This document shows, one piece after another, positions 9,175 to 18,571 of a stretch of DNA of 64,000 bases. Under the pieces are notes generated by a model. That model saw only the letters and a program-made list of their open reading frames with translations. It was not told the origin of the DNA and made no database searches. The position numbers were made by a program, and so were the translations under genes. The stretch's first letter is position 1; the number at the start of each line of letters is the position of its first letter. Origin of the DNA: Carboxylicivirga caseinilyticus (GTDB lineage Bacteria; Bacteroidota; Bacteroidia; Bacteroidales; Marinilabiliaceae); assembly GCA_025499705.1 (NCBI GenBank), contig JAFMVE010000028.1, forward strand, positions 1-64,000, in the 5' to 3' direction.

Positions 9175-9264
9175 ATGATTGCAATAACAATAGTCAGTAT
9201 AGTTTTAGGTATGTGTGTGTGTTGGTACTTAATAGACGAGCTGATTATTAACGAAGATAATTAG
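9175..9264 (+). CDS. Possible 29-residue single-pass membrane peptide
   Basis: ATG at 9175 opens a 29-codon frame ending at TAG 9262-9264. The product starts MIAITIVSIVLGMCVCWYLI and ends with an acidic tail (DELIINEDN): one hydrophobic helix of about 20 residues with two Cys, then a charged end. That topology is like small membrane peptides such as those attached to oxidases or transporters, but I recognise no family. It is followed directly by two strong hairpins, the second a T-tailed terminator, which suggests a real short transcript. No clear TAnnTTTG promoter was seen just upstream. Confidence 0.3.
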   Translation: MIAITIVSIVLGMCVCWYLIDELIINEDN

Positions 9265-9354
9265 ATTGATGGCCGACCACGCTCGTGGTCCCTCAATCGG
9301 TAGTTTGGGTGTTTTATGAAAAACCTCTTCATCAACGGATGAAAGAGGTTTTTT
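9264..9354 (+). ncRNA. Structured RNA region: long hairpin followed by terminator
   Basis: First hairpin: GATTGA (9264-9269) with TCAATC (9293-9298), GG (9271-9272) with CC (9291-9292), and GACCAC (9275-9280) with GTGGTC (9285-9290) around a GCTC loop. Second hairpin: AACCTCTT (9322-9329) with AAGAGGTT (9343-9350), inner CATC/GATG, then six T residues. Either a small RNA or the 3' end of the mRNA for the 29-residue peptide. It matches no RNA family that I can name. Confidence 0.4.
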
Positions 9355-9419
9355 GCTTTTAATAACTATTTCTATTTAAATCCATTTGATCATCCATATT
9401 TTATTATTAGAGGTTTCAT

Positions 9420-9456
9420 AAAAAAAGCCGAAACTGTTCATTGTAGTTTCGGCTTT
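9420..9456 (-). terminator. Terminator of the moxR-bat operon
   Basis: Read on the minus strand, AAAGCCGAAACT pairs with AGTTTCGGCTTT (arms at 9445-9456 and 9424-9435) and runs into a T-tract. It lies 39 bases beyond the batE stop. Confidence 0.9.
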
Positions 9457-9494
9457 CAGATAATCTTGAAATTATTATGCTTTAGGGCAATTTG

Positions 9495-10241
9495 TTAAAT
9501 GATAGTTACGGCATCCTCTTTGATCCAACCAACATTACCATTACCCATTTCTATTTCTTTCCAGGTACCTAAAGTGTTTATTATTTTTACCTTAGTGCCT
9601 TCATGAAGTATAAATATTTCTGTTCCACTTTCGTCAGGTGAACTTTTAACGGTAACCGAAGGACTAAAAACAATCGCATGATCACGGTTAATAAGTTTAC
9701 TTTTTTGTTTGTAGGCAAACGAAAGGGTTACGATAACATGAAAAAGGAAAATAATTCCAAAATAGAAGCCAACTTTCTTCACAACTACTGAGCGGGAATA
9801 AATGAATAAGGCTGCACTTATCAGCGTTAAAATAAAACAACCAATACCTACGTATGCCCAAAAGTCGGATGTTGCCTTATTTCTAAATTCAGTAATCCAT
9901 CTTGAGATTATGAATTCACCAACATCTTCGATTTTATCGGTTGTTTGACTGTAAGCTAACTCCAGGTTATATTGTATGTCCTTATCATGTGGTTTCAGTA
10001 ACAAAGCTCTTTCGTAGTTTAGAATAGCATTAGCTAATTCACCATTCTTATAATAGGCATTACCTAAATTGAAATACAAGTTACCACTTTCCATGCCTGT
10101 CTGCACTATTTCATTATAGGCACTAATGGCTTCCTGAAATTCACCATTGATGTATAAGCTGTTTGCCTTTTCAAATCTTCCGTCCTGAGCAAATACAGCA
10201 AGCGGAAGCATTAAGAGTATGGATAGAATATATCGTTTCAT
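9495..10241 (-). CDS. batE: BatE: TPR protein with C-terminal SH3-like domain
   Basis: 248 residues. Signal peptide (about 1-18), tetratricopeptide repeats over about residues 22-105 (NSLYINGEFQEAISAYNE, ALLLKPHDKDIQYNLELAY), two membrane helices around 130-175, and an SH3-like C-terminus (about 185-248) including VTVKSSPDESGTEIF and the WKEIEMGNGNVGWI segment. This is the usual BatE layout. It is the last gene of the operon and its start overlaps the batD stop (TAATG). Bat proteins are linked to oxygen tolerance in Bacteroides and are thought to form an envelope complex; the molecular role remains unclear. Confidence 0.85.
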   Translation of the reverse strand: MKRYILSILLMLPLAVFAQDGRFEKANSLYINGEFQEAISAYNEIVQTGMESGNLYFNLGNAYYKNGELANAILNYERALLLKPHDKDIQYNLELAYSQTTDKIEDVGEFIISRWITEFRNKATSDFWAYVGIGCFILTLISAALFIYSRSVVVKKVGFYFGIIFLFHVIVTLSFAYKQKSKLINRDHAIVFSPSVTVKSSPDESGTEIFILHEGTKVKIINTLGTWKEIEMGNGNVGWIKEDAVTII

Positions 10242-12067
10242 TACTTTCTTTTTATTTGGTTTTCCAACTTACTAATGGTGTCGATGGTTTTCTGATAAAG
10301 CTTGTCCATTTCGCTGGTTCCTGAAGCCGGAGCATAACGGGCAAACTCACAGGTATCCATGATATCAATAATCTCAGAAATTAATCCACTCTCAACACTC
10401 GACTTACCCAATTCATCGCTGATATTATCCTTTGACAGACTCGATAATGGAATACTCAGTTTATCACTCATATACCCCCAAAGGGCACGTAGCAATTCTT
10501 CATAAAAAGCTTCTTTTTCGCCTGTTTTAAGGAAATGAGCGGATTGCTTTAATCGTTTTTTGGCAACTTTATTAGCTCGTTTTGTTTTGGTTAACTGAAT
10601 ATTGGCATTCTCTTTAATTCGTTTCTGATAAATAATGAATAACAGAATAAACAAGAATAATGGGGCCAATAAAAGTGAGTAAAAACTTAAACTACCTATT
10701 ATAAAAGTGCCGATTGGTTTCAGATTTGAATCACCTGTTTTTATAAAACGGATATCCTTACCGATAAATTTAACATTTTCTTTGGTAATTGTAGATCTTA
10801 CTACAGTACTGTTACCGGTTTCACCACCTTCTCCCTTCGCAACCGTAATGGTAATTTCTTTCGAATTACTGCTTTTGTAGGTTCCGGATGAAGGATCGAA
10901 ATAACTAAACTTAATGGATGGTATGGTGAAGGTTCCGGCATGTCTGGGAATCAGCAAATACTCATAAGTTTTACTACCCTTCATTCCGGCAATGGAAGTA
11001 GTAATACCTGAGTTGGAAATTTTCGGATCAAAATCATCAAAATCAGCCGGGAATTTAATTTCCGGATTTTCAATAAATTTATGATTTCCTGTTCCACTAA
11101 CTGTTACCTTAAGCGTAATACCATCATTAATCTCGGCTTCTGTTTTAGTAACAGAAGTGTTCATACTCAATTTACCAACACCGCCTGAAAAACCTTCCGG
11201 TCTGCCTGCAGGTAATGGCTTTACATCAATGGTTACAGGTTTTGATTTGACCTTCTTTTTTACACTGCGATAGTTTGATTCAAAGAAATCATCAAAAATA
11301 CTGCGTGATTGACGCGCCACTCTCTGACGAACCAAAAATTCAATTTCGGTTGGCTCAATGGTTATCTTACCCGATTTTTGAGGGAACAATAATTTTTGTT
11401 CATAGGTACCAACATTATAAGTTCGACCGTTAATGTTTTGCATTGTCCATTTAATACCATCAGGTTGTTTAAGCTCCTGGGTTATAAATGAACTCATGTT
11501 GGGTTGCTTAATATCTGATAATCCATCCAAATTAACCTTCGTATATATCTTGGTTGTTAATACCAATGATTCGTTTTGGTAAACCGAAGATTTAGAAGGT
11601 GTAACAGTTATAAATAATTCGTCCTCCGAAGCAGCACTGGCCGGTACGTTGTCGTTTTGCTGACCTTGTTGCGGATTCGTTGTGCCTGATTTTATAACTT
11701 CAATATCAACAGCGTTAGATGATACTTTTTTACCATCAACCAATATAGTGGCTGAAGGAATGGTAAAAGATCCTTCTTTTTCCGCTTTTAAAACATATGT
11801 AAATGAATAGGTTGTTTCGCGGGTTACCTTACCGTTAATAATGGAGGTACTTTGTGAGTAGGACGTACTGGGACCCATAAGAATTTGGAAATTATCAGTA
11901 TTCCCAAGTCTAATGTCAGATCCTTCTTTATTTAACGTATACACCAACTGAAATTTATCACCGGCAACAACGGCCTGAGGTGCACGTGCTGTGAATTCAG
12001 CATTTTGTGCGTATAAAGGCTTTGATATGCCGGCAATAAGTAGTGTTAAAAGGAAGATTATTCTCAT
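10241..12067 (-). CDS. batD: BatD: oxygen-tolerance protein
   Basis: 608 residues. Signal peptide (about 1-20, ending LYAQ), then a large periplasmic part made of Ig-like beta domains (family opening ARAPQAVVAGDKFQLVYTL at about 28-46; DELFITVTPSKSSVYQNE near 148-165), one membrane helix at about 463-485, and a cytoplasmic helical tail of about 120 residues. Length and order fit the BatD family. It overlaps batE by one base in a TAATG junction, a sign of translational coupling. Probably the scaffold that brings the BatA/BatB VWA proteins together; that is family-level inference. Confidence 0.9.
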   Translation of the reverse strand: MRIIFLLTLLIAGISKPLYAQNAEFTARAPQAVVAGDKFQLVYTLNKEGSDIRLGNTDNFQILMGPSTSYSQSTSIINGKVTRETTYSFTYVLKAEKEGSFTIPSATILVDGKKVSSNAVDIEVIKSGTTNPQQGQQNDNVPASAASEDELFITVTPSKSSVYQNESLVLTTKIYTKVNLDGLSDIKQPNMSSFITQELKQPDGIKWTMQNINGRTYNVGTYEQKLLFPQKSGKITIEPTEIEFLVRQRVARQSRSIFDDFFESNYRSVKKKVKSKPVTIDVKPLPAGRPEGFSGGVGKLSMNTSVTKTEAEINDGITLKVTVSGTGNHKFIENPEIKFPADFDDFDPKISNSGITTSIAGMKGSKTYEYLLIPRHAGTFTIPSIKFSYFDPSSGTYKSSNSKEITITVAKGEGGETGNSTVVRSTITKENVKFIGKDIRFIKTGDSNLKPIGTFIIGSLSFYSLLLAPLFLFILLFIIYQKRIKENANIQLTKTKRANKVAKKRLKQSAHFLKTGEKEAFYEELLRALWGYMSDKLSIPLSSLSKDNISDELGKSSVESGLISEIIDIMDTCEFARYAPASGTSEMDKLYQKTIDTISKLENQIKRK

Positions 12068-12099
12068 TTTTTATTTTCGTTTGTGCAAAAATAGTACTT

Positions 12100-13062
12100 C
12101 TACCAATTTTTCTCAGTTTTTGTTTGTTGAGCTGCTTTCGCTTTTTCTAATTTCTTGCGTAAAGCATCTTCATCCTGTTGGATAGCGTTCAGCAAACGTT
12201 GAGCATCTTCTTGCGACATTTGATCCTGTGGTTGTTGCTGCTGTTGCTGTTGGTTCGGTTGTTGTTGCTGATTTTGATCCTGGTTCTGTTCCTGAGGTTC
12301 ATCCTTGTCAGGTGTTCCATCATTATCTGAATCTAAATCACGGTAATCAGGTATTCCGTCTTTATCAGTATCCTGCGGATTGTTTGGATCCTGACCAGCT
12401 TCCTGCTTATCTGGTCGACCGTCATTATCGGAATCAGAGTCTTTATAATCCGGTATACCATCTTTATCAGTATCTTGGTTTTTATCTTGCTGACCTTGTT
12501 GATTTTCCTGTTCTTTTTTATCCGGAATACCATCGTTATCTGAATCCTGCTGTTGCTGTTGATCCTGATTTTGTTGTTGGTCTTGATTTTGCTGATCCTG
12601 GTTTTGTTGATCTTGATTCTGTTGATCCTGCTGTTGTTGCTGAAGCATTTTTTGAGCAGCAATCAGGTTATAGCGGGTATCATTATCTGTTGGATTATTA
12701 CGAAGGCTGGTTTTGTATGCCTCAATGGCTTCCTTTATTTTTCCGGTTGCCATGTACGTGTTACCAATGTTATGATATAAGGACCCTAACCTTTGCGGAT
12801 CTTTTTCGGTTCCGGCCAGCGCCTGAAACTGACTTAATGCCTCATCATACTTTTCTTGTTTAAATAAAGCATCACCCAGGTTAAACTGACCTTCATATGA
12901 CTCCTGCTTTTTATCCAGGGCTTTTCTGTATTCAATCTCTGATTCGAGGTAATTTTCATCATTAAAATGTGCGTTACCTTCACGTATCAGTTTGCGTTCC
13001 TGCTGTGCATGCAAAGCAGTGAACGAAAGAGCCAGTAATATTGTAACTATAAAATATCTCAT
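12100..13062 (-). CDS. batC: BatC-like TPR protein with Gln-rich and Asp-rich calcium-type repeats
   Basis: 320 residues. Signal peptide (1-19), TPR repeats (about 22-140), a glutamine/asparagine tract (141-172), five thrombospondin-type-3-like repeats of the form DxDxDGxPDxxE (173-255; [24 protein letters not shown] and so on), a second Gln-rich tract (257-281) and a charged helical tail. The TPR part and the gene order batB-batC-batD support BatC. Each Asp-rich repeat has the spacing of a Ca2+-binding loop. The insertion makes the protein longer and far more repetitive than a minimal BatC; calcium binding in the periplasm is inference from the motif. Confidence 0.8.
   Translation of the reverse strand: MRYFIVTILLALSFTALHAQQERKLIREGNAHFNDENYLESEIEYRKALDKKQESYEGQFNLGDALFKQEKYDEALSQFQALAGTEKDPQRLGSLYHNIGNTYMATGKIKEAIEAYKTSLRNNPTDNDTRYNLIAAQKMLQQQQQDQQNQDQQNQDQQNQDQQQNQDQQQQQDSDNDGIPDKKEQENQQGQQDKNQDTDKDGIPDYKDSDSDNDGRPDKQEAGQDPNNPQDTDKDGIPDYRDLDSDNDGTPDKDEPQEQNQDQNQQQQPNQQQQQQQPQDQMSQEDAQRLLNAIQQDEDALRKKLEKAKAAQQTKTEKNW
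12547..12642 (-). repeat. Tandem 15-bp coding repeat (DQQNQ units) in batC
   Basis: Codons for residues 141-172 of BatC repeat a five-residue unit DQQNQ, drifting to DQQQNQ. The DNA shows the same unit with synonymous changes, so it is an older expansion. Length variation between strains would be expected. Confidence 0.8.
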
Positions 13063-13086
13063 ATCTTAATCTTTATTGAATCATCA

Positions 13087-14142
13087 TCAGTTTTCCTTAT
13101 TTTCTTTCTTCACTTCAAAAATATTGATGTGTTTCAACTTTCTGTTCTTACGCTCCAGTATCAGGAATTCACCAATCACCAATAATAACACGATACCTGC
13201 AAACCATTGGAACTGATCTTCATAATCAGCATATACTTTTGCTTCAAATTCGGTCTTTTCCATTCCGCTTAGTTCATCCATAAGGTTGTTGATTCCATTA
13301 CGAATGTTGTTTGCTGGTATATATGCACCATTACCTGTTATCGCAACTTGTTGTAAGGTGGCTTCATCCAGTTTGGTGATCACTACATTGCCGTCTTTAT
13401 CCTTCATAAAGTCGTTGCTTTTCCCGCTTAGTGCCGGTATAGGAGCTCCTTTGGGTAATCCCATTCCAACCGTATATACTTTGATGCCTTTTTCAGCGGC
13501 AGCGGCAGCAGCAGCAATCGGATCATCCTCGTGGTTTTCTCCGTCGGTTATTACAATAATAGCGCGATTAACATTTTCGTCAGAGGTAAAAGAATTAATC
13601 CCCTTGTATATTGCTGAACCAATAGCAGTTCCCTGCCTGGCAACAGCATCGGTTGTAATTGAATTCAGAAACATTTTAGCTGATGCATAATCAGTTGTAA
13701 TGGGTAACTGAACGTAAGCATCACCTGCAAATAAGATAAACCCAACACGATCGTTCTGCAATTTGTCAACCAGTCTCGAAATAGCTCTTTTAGCGCGGTC
13801 AAGGCGGTTCGGCTGAATGTCTTCAGCCATCATACTGTTCGAAACGTCAAGAGCAATGATCAGTTCAATACCTTTGCGTTTGACTGTTTGCAACTTCGAT
13901 CCGAATTGTGGTCCTGCAATGGCAAAAATCAAAATTATAAACGCCAACAAAAGGAAGTAGAACTTAACACCCGGACGCTTGAAACTTACATTTGGCATTA
14001 GTTCATCCAATAATTCCAAATTTCCGAATTCTTCCAGTGCTTTTTTTCGGCGGTTGGTTAAAAATAAATGAATAAAAGCCAACACCGGTATAAGAACCAG
14101 AAGATAGAGATATATGGGATGTTCAAACCTGAAAATATCCAT
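13087..14142 (-). CDS. batB: BatB: membrane VWA-domain protein
   Basis: 351 residues. Two N-terminal membrane helices (about 10-28 and 57-77), a von Willebrand factor A domain (about 90-300) whose MIDAS motif reads ALDVSNSMMAED, with the conserved TDGENHEDD later, and a C-terminal membrane helix (about 310-330). Second of two adjacent VWA genes in the operon, as in other Bacteroidota. Presumably binds a metal at the MIDAS site and partner Bat proteins in the envelope. Confidence 0.9.
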   Translation of the reverse strand: MDIFRFEHPIYLYLLVLIPVLAFIHLFLTNRRKKALEEFGNLELLDELMPNVSFKRPGVKFYFLLLAFIILIFAIAGPQFGSKLQTVKRKGIELIIALDVSNSMMAEDIQPNRLDRAKRAISRLVDKLQNDRVGFILFAGDAYVQLPITTDYASAKMFLNSITTDAVARQGTAIGSAIYKGINSFTSDENVNRAIIVITDGENHEDDPIAAAAAAAEKGIKVYTVGMGLPKGAPIPALSGKSNDFMKDKDGNVVITKLDEATLQQVAITGNGAYIPANNIRNGINNLMDELSGMEKTEFEAKVYADYEDQFQWFAGIVLLLVIGEFLILERKNRKLKHINIFEVKKENKEN

Positions 14143-14167
14143 TTTTTATACTTTAATTCGTTAACAA

Positions 14168-15160
14168 TTAAGGTAGATTTCTGAAAACTGTATTTCTAAG
14201 GAATATTTCCAATAAAAGAAATAAACCGGCCAGTAAAGCAAAAGGCAGATATTCTTCTTTTCGTTTGGTATATTCTTTTACCTCAATACGTGTTTTCTCC
14301 ATTTTGTCGATTTCAGAATAAATTTCAGTAAGCTTTTCTTTGTTGGTTGCCCTGAAATATTGACCATCGGTCATATCTGCAATATCCTGCAAAAGTTCTT
14401 CGTCGATCTTAACTTCCACCTCCTGGTATTTTGTCCCAAAAACAGTTTCGAATGGCACCGGAGCCATACCAATAGTACCTACACCAACGGTATAAACTCT
14501 CACACCAAAGGTCTTGGCTATCTCAGCAGCTGTGCGTGGAGCAATTTCTCCCTGGTTGTTTTCTCCATCTGAAAGAAGAATGATTACCTTACTCTTGGCC
14601 TCACTGTCTTTAATTCGCTGTACAGCTGTTGCCAGTCCCATACCAATAGCTGTACCATCTTCAAGCATACCAAACTTGATGTCATTCATTAGGTTGTGCA
14701 ACACAGTATGATCAGTTGTCAGCGGACATTGTGTAAAACTTTCGGCAGCATAAATAACCATACCTATTTTATCGTTTTGTCGTCCCTTGATAAAATCACT
14801 GGCAACATCTTTGGCGGCTTCCAAACGATTGGGTTTGAAATCCTCGGCACGCATACTACTTGAAATATCCAGAGCCATCATAATGTCAATACCTTCTGTT
14901 ATTTCGTTACGGAAACTATTGCTTGATTGTGGACGAGCCAAAACAATTATCAGCAACATGATAGTTAGCATACGAAATACAAAAAGTGAATGACGCAGGT
15001 ATACCTTTTTTGAGGTAGGAGCCTTAGCAAATCCCTTAATGCTCGAAATCTGCAAAGAGGCCTGTAAGCCTTTTTGTTTCCAAACATACCAAGCAATATA
15101 TAATGGCACTATCAGTAGTAACCAGAAAAAATAGGGATGTAAAAATGTTATATCACTCAT
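14168..15160 (-). CDS. batA: BatA: membrane VWA-domain protein
   Basis: 330 residues with the same layout as BatB: N-terminal helices (about 8-25 and 57-77), VWA domain with MIDAS motif ALDISSSMRAED (about 94-105) and LLSDGENNQGE, and a C-terminal helix near 305-322. It precedes batB by 25 bases. The paralogous pair almost certainly arose by duplication and is characteristic of the Bat operon. Confidence 0.9.
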   Translation of the reverse strand: MSDITFLHPYFFWLLLIVPLYIAWYVWKQKGLQASLQISSIKGFAKAPTSKKVYLRHSLFVFRMLTIMLLIIVLARPQSSNSFRNEITEGIDIMMALDISSSMRAEDFKPNRLEAAKDVASDFIKGRQNDKIGMVIYAAESFTQCPLTTDHTVLHNLMNDIKFGMLEDGTAIGMGLATAVQRIKDSEAKSKVIILLSDGENNQGEIAPRTAAEIAKTFGVRVYTVGVGTIGMAPVPFETVFGTKYQEVEVKIDEELLQDIADMTDGQYFRATNKEKLTEIYSEIDKMEKTRIEVKEYTKRKEEYLPFALLAGLFLLLEIFLRNTVFRNLP

Positions 15161-15170
15161 GATAATTCTT

Positions 15171-16211
15171 CTATTTATTTGTTACAGCCTCTGTTTCCTC
15201 TTCTTTTTTCATTAAGGCTTCTTTCTCCTCTTCCAACGTTTTTATTTCTTCCTGTTTTGTTTGATTGATAAAGAAATAGGCGTTAATCATATTCAGGTCA
15301 TTTTCATCCGGAAGGGGTTCGTGTTTGGCAAACTTTACCAGATCGGCTGTATTTAAAATGGTTCTCAAATTATCCAATGATTTATTATCAATATCTTCTC
15401 TACCTTTAAATGAAGACATGATCTCATCAGAAGTTTGTTCCATTGCATTAATCTCGTAGCGTTCTTCAATGTAATGGCGTAACGTATCTGTAACTCTCGA
15501 ATAATAAGCCTTAACCAGGTTTCGTTGCCATAATTTTTCCTCTTTAATCTTGTCTAATTCTTTCAAAGCAATTTCGTGAGGAGGCAATTGTGGTTCTTCT
15601 TTCTTAAAGATGTTAACAGGCATTTTTTTGCCGGTCAGTTTCATGATAACCAAAGTTATGATACCAGCCAAAACAAACATACCTAAAATCCATGGCCAGT
15701 ATTTTAATAATTCTGACAGATGAAAAGGTGTATTTAGTGGCATTTTAATGTCGGTAATGCCCTTTTGAGGATCCACTTCTTCAAATGGATTAACTACCAT
15801 TAACGACAAATGATTGGTTTCGATTTGTTGGCTCAGTTTATTACTCGCTTCTTCAAAAACAATTGGTGGTATGTAATGCAAACCACTGTCAAAAGAGGTA
15901 ATTGTGAAGGTCTGTTGTATCAGTAGTCGCTGATTTTCTCGACTGAGTGTATCCAGTTTACCCGCCTTTACAATTTCTATTTCTTTAATAATAGTGTCGG
16001 TCAGTAGTGGAAACGCGATTTCTAAATCAGCAGGTTGACTCATTTGCAGACGCAAATCAATCTGACCACCGATAAAAATCATAGTCGAGTCCATTTCGGC
16101 CGATACTGTTACATTCTGTGCATAGTTGGATTGAATGAAAGAAGTCAATCCAATCAACGCCAGTAGTAAGCGAACCTTAATATTGAAATATGTCAATTTA
16201 GCATTAACCAT
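15171..16211 (-). CDS. Membrane protein of the Bat operon (DUF4381-like)
   Basis: 346 residues. Signal peptide (about 1-31), a periplasmic beta-rich domain similar in style to BatD Ig repeats (about 33-155), one membrane helix at about 170-193, and a cytoplasmic helical region to the end with a very charged Glu/Lys tail. Position between DUF58 and batA is the usual place for this gene. Its start overlaps the DUF58 stop by one base (TAATG). No catalytic residues are visible; presumably an accessory part of the same envelope complex. Confidence 0.75.
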   Translation of the reverse strand: MVNAKLTYFNIKVRLLLALIGLTSFIQSNYAQNVTVSAEMDSTMIFIGGQIDLRLQMSQPADLEIAFPLLTDTIIKEIEIVKAGKLDTLSRENQRLLIQQTFTITSFDSGLHYIPPIVFEEASNKLSQQIETNHLSLMVVNPFEEVDPQKGITDIKMPLNTPFHLSELLKYWPWILGMFVLAGIITLVIMKLTGKKMPVNIFKKEEPQLPPHEIALKELDKIKEEKLWQRNLVKAYYSRVTDTLRHYIEERYEINAMEQTSDEIMSSFKGREDIDNKSLDNLRTILNTADLVKFAKHEPLPDENDLNMINAYFFINQTKQEEIKTLEEEKEALMKKEEETEAVTNK

Positions 16212-17077
16212 TATATTCTCTTTTTAAATAAAGCAATCAGTGCTTTAACATAGTCTTCGTCAGTACTTACCGATACATTGTCTACTCCACATTTACTGAA
16301 TAATGTTTTCGTAGCAGCATCGGTATCGCGCCACCATTTCGAATAAGCTTCTCTTACAGCTCTGTTCGATGTGTCAGCCCAATGATATTGACCTGATTCG
16401 GCATCTTTCAGTTTAATTAAACCGATAGAAGGAATCTCCGTTTCGCGCTTGTCATATACCTTTAAGGCAACCACATCGTGCTTTTGATTGGCAATTTTAA
16501 GTGCATCTTCAAAACGATCATCAATAAAATCGGAGATAACAAAAGCGGTACAACGTTTTTTGATGGCGTTGGTAAGGTATTTTAATGCCTCCGAAATATT
16601 GGTCTGACGATGTTCAGGAGTAAACGAAATCAGTTCGCGTATAATGTGCAAAATGTGCTTACGACCTTTTTTAGGAGGAATGAATTTTTCAATTCTGTCG
16701 CTGAAAAAGATCACCCCAATTTTATCGTTATTCTGAATAGCCGAAAATGCTAAAACAGCAGCAATTTCAGTTATCACATTCTTTTTGAATTTGAAAGAAG
16801 TACCAAACTCACGCGAACCCGAAACATCAATCATTAATAGAACTGTTAACTCCCTTTCTTCTTCAAAAACCTTGATAAATGGATGATTGAAGCGGGCAGT
16901 AACGTTCCAGTCAATATTTCTGATGTCATCTCCATACTGATACTCTCGTACTTCACTAAAAGTCATACCACGACCTTTAAAGGCTGAATGGTATTCACCG
17001 GCAAAAATATTGCTGGATAAACCACGCGTCTTTATCTCGATCTGACGAACTTTTTTTATGATATCCGTTGCTTCCAA
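16211..17077 (-). CDS. DUF58 protein with VWA-like fold
   Basis: 288 residues, no signal peptide. The DUF58 signature GRGMTFSEVREYQYGDDIRN is at about 35-54, followed by IDWNVTARF, and a MIDAS-like motif LLMIDVSGSREFG (about 81-93). DUF58 proteins regularly pair with MoxR-type ATPases, and moxR is the gene just upstream here. A cytoplasmic partner of the ATPase is the standard reading. The 113-bp spacer before it contains an unusual repeat. Confidence 0.9.
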   Translation of the reverse strand: MEATDIIKKVRQIEIKTRGLSSNIFAGEYHSAFKGRGMTFSEVREYQYGDDIRNIDWNVTARFNHPFIKVFEEERELTVLLMIDVSGSREFGTSFKFKKNVITEIAAVLAFSAIQNNDKIGVIFFSDRIEKFIPPKKGRKHILHIIRELISFTPEHRQTNISEALKYLTNAIKKRCTAFVISDFIDDRFEDALKIANQKHDVVALKVYDKRETEIPSIGLIKLKDAESGQYHWADTSNRAVREAYSKWWRDTDAATKTLFSKCGVDNVSVSTDEDYVKALIALFKKRI

Positions 17078-17094
17078 GTCTCTGTATTTTTAGC

Positions 17095-17187
17095 TTCTGG
17101 TGGCTAGATTTTTAGCTATTAGCCAGATAATTTTACAATAGTTAGTTGTTTGAAAGCTAGCAGCTGAAAGCTAGCAGCTATCAGCTC
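17095..17187 (-). repeat. Spacer repeat with AGCTAGCAGCT units, inside the moxR operon
   Basis: GAAAGCTAGCAGCT is directly repeated (17153-17166 and 17167-17180). Bases 17170-17186 (GCTAGCAGCTATCAGCT) recur as a perfect 17-bp inverted copy at 19650-19666. The region also holds the small inverted repeat TGGCTA/TAGCCA (17101-17106 and 17120-17125). It fills most of the 113-bp gap between moxR and DUF58, so it is transcribed and could act as a folding or processing element; it may equally be a dispersed intergenic repeat. Confidence 0.6.
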
Positions 17188-17190
17188 TTT

Positions 17191-18186
17191 TTAAGGTACT
17201 TCAACCTGGTTAAGGATTTCGCTAATGATCTCCACAGAAGTGATGTTGTTGGCTTCAGCTTCATATGATAATCCAATACGGTGACGCATTACATCATGAC
17301 AAACAGCACGTACATCTTCCGGAATAACATATCCGCGACGCTTGATGAAAGCATAAGCCTTGGCTGCCATCGACAAGCTGATACTTGCACGAGGAGAAGC
17401 TCCGTACGAAATCATATCCTTGAATTTCTCCATTCCATATTGCTCTGGGAAACGGGTAGCGAAAATGATATCAACGATATATTTCTCAATTTTTTCATCC
17501 ATGTAAACTTCTTTCACCACGTTACGTGCACGGATGATATCTTCCGGTTTAAGTATGGTTGAAGCTTTTGGGAATGTTTTAGCCAGATTATGACGGATAA
17601 TCATTTGCTCTTCATCTTTCTTAGGATAATCCAGAACAAGTTTCAGCATAAAACGGTCAACCTGTGCTTCAGGTAATGGATAAGTACCTTCCTGTTCAAT
17701 CGGGTTTTGTGTTGCCATTACCAGGAATGGTTCATCCAATTTAAAGGTATTCTCACCAATGGTAACCTGGCGTTCCTGCATTGCTTCAAGTAAAGCACTC
17801 TGAACTTTTGCCGGGGCACGGTTAATCTCATCAGCCAAAACAAAGTTTGTGAAAATAGGACCATGCTTAACAATGAATTCTTCTTTCTTCTGACTGTAAA
17901 TCATGGTTCCTAAAAGGTCGGCAGGTAACAAATCAGGAGTAAACTGTATACGAGAAAATTTAGCATCAACGATGGTTGCCAGGGTGTTAATGGCTAATGT
18001 TTTTGCCAACCCGGGAACACCTTCCAGCAAGATGTGTCCATCTGATAATAACCCAATCAACAAACCTTCAACCAGGTGTTTTTGTCCAACAATAACCTTG
18101 TTCATTTCAATGGTTAGCATGTCAACAAACGAACTCTCTTGTTGAATCTTTTCATTGATAGCTCTTATATCTACGTTCTGATCCAT
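17191..18186 (-). CDS. MoxR family AAA+ ATPase
   Basis: 331 residues. Walker A GVPGLAKT (about 56-63), Walker B ILADEINRAPAKVQ written here as VLADEINRAP (about 117-126), sensor 1 VMATQNPIEQEG (about 156-167) and the sensor 2 region ASPRASISL. First gene of the Bat operon and probably the chaperone-like ATPase that activates the VWA proteins encoded downstream. Full length for the family, with a short non-conserved N-terminal extension. Confidence 0.95.
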   Translation of the reverse strand: MDQNVDIRAINEKIQQESSFVDMLTIEMNKVIVGQKHLVEGLLIGLLSDGHILLEGVPGLAKTLAINTLATIVDAKFSRIQFTPDLLPADLLGTMIYSQKKEEFIVKHGPIFTNFVLADEINRAPAKVQSALLEAMQERQVTIGENTFKLDEPFLVMATQNPIEQEGTYPLPEAQVDRFMLKLVLDYPKKDEEQMIIRHNLAKTFPKASTILKPEDIIRARNVVKEVYMDEKIEKYIVDIIFATRFPEQYGMEKFKDMISYGASPRASISLSMAAKAYAFIKRRGYVIPEDVRAVCHDVMRHRIGLSYEAEANNITSVEIISEILNQVEVP

Positions 18187-18398
18187 GATAATATGGTTTT
18201 ATACTTTAATTTTTAATTCTGATTTTAATTTTAGTTGCTTTAATAAGCCTTCTTCTTCAAAATAACAATATGTCAGGTGATTTCAGTATTCGAAGCTCGT
18301 TAAAATATGTTAATGCAAAAGGACTTTAACCTCTCTTTAACGATTATTATTTTCAATAAAACAGGTAGATTTTAACATTTCGTTTTTTGGAAATCGAA

Positions 18399-18406
18399 CA
18401 AAAATA
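18399..18406 (-). promoter_or_regulatory. Possible -7 box for the moxR-bat operon
   Basis: On the minus strand the bases read TATTTTTG, an exact TAnnTTTG match; a TTTG lies 23 bases upstream (18430-18433). It would give a leader of about 200 bases before moxR. The rest of the 385-bp divergent region 18187-18571 shows no gene or strong hairpin. Confidence 0.4.
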
Positions 18407-18571
18407 GCAGGATTTTAAGATAGTTCATACAAAATAGATAGTCATATTTGGATAAAAACAAATCATATTTAAAGATGATTGGTCTTTTAAGGAAATATTA
18501 ACACTTTTGCCTTTCGGTTAAACTCTTCATTCTTAAATACCTTTTAATTTAAGTTATAAAACGAATTAATA

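Noticed and set aside
12228-12863. 211-codon plus-strand frame opposite batC
   Set aside because: It is antisense to the repetitive Gln/Asp codons; the Val/Asp/Pro-rich product is a shadow of that composition.
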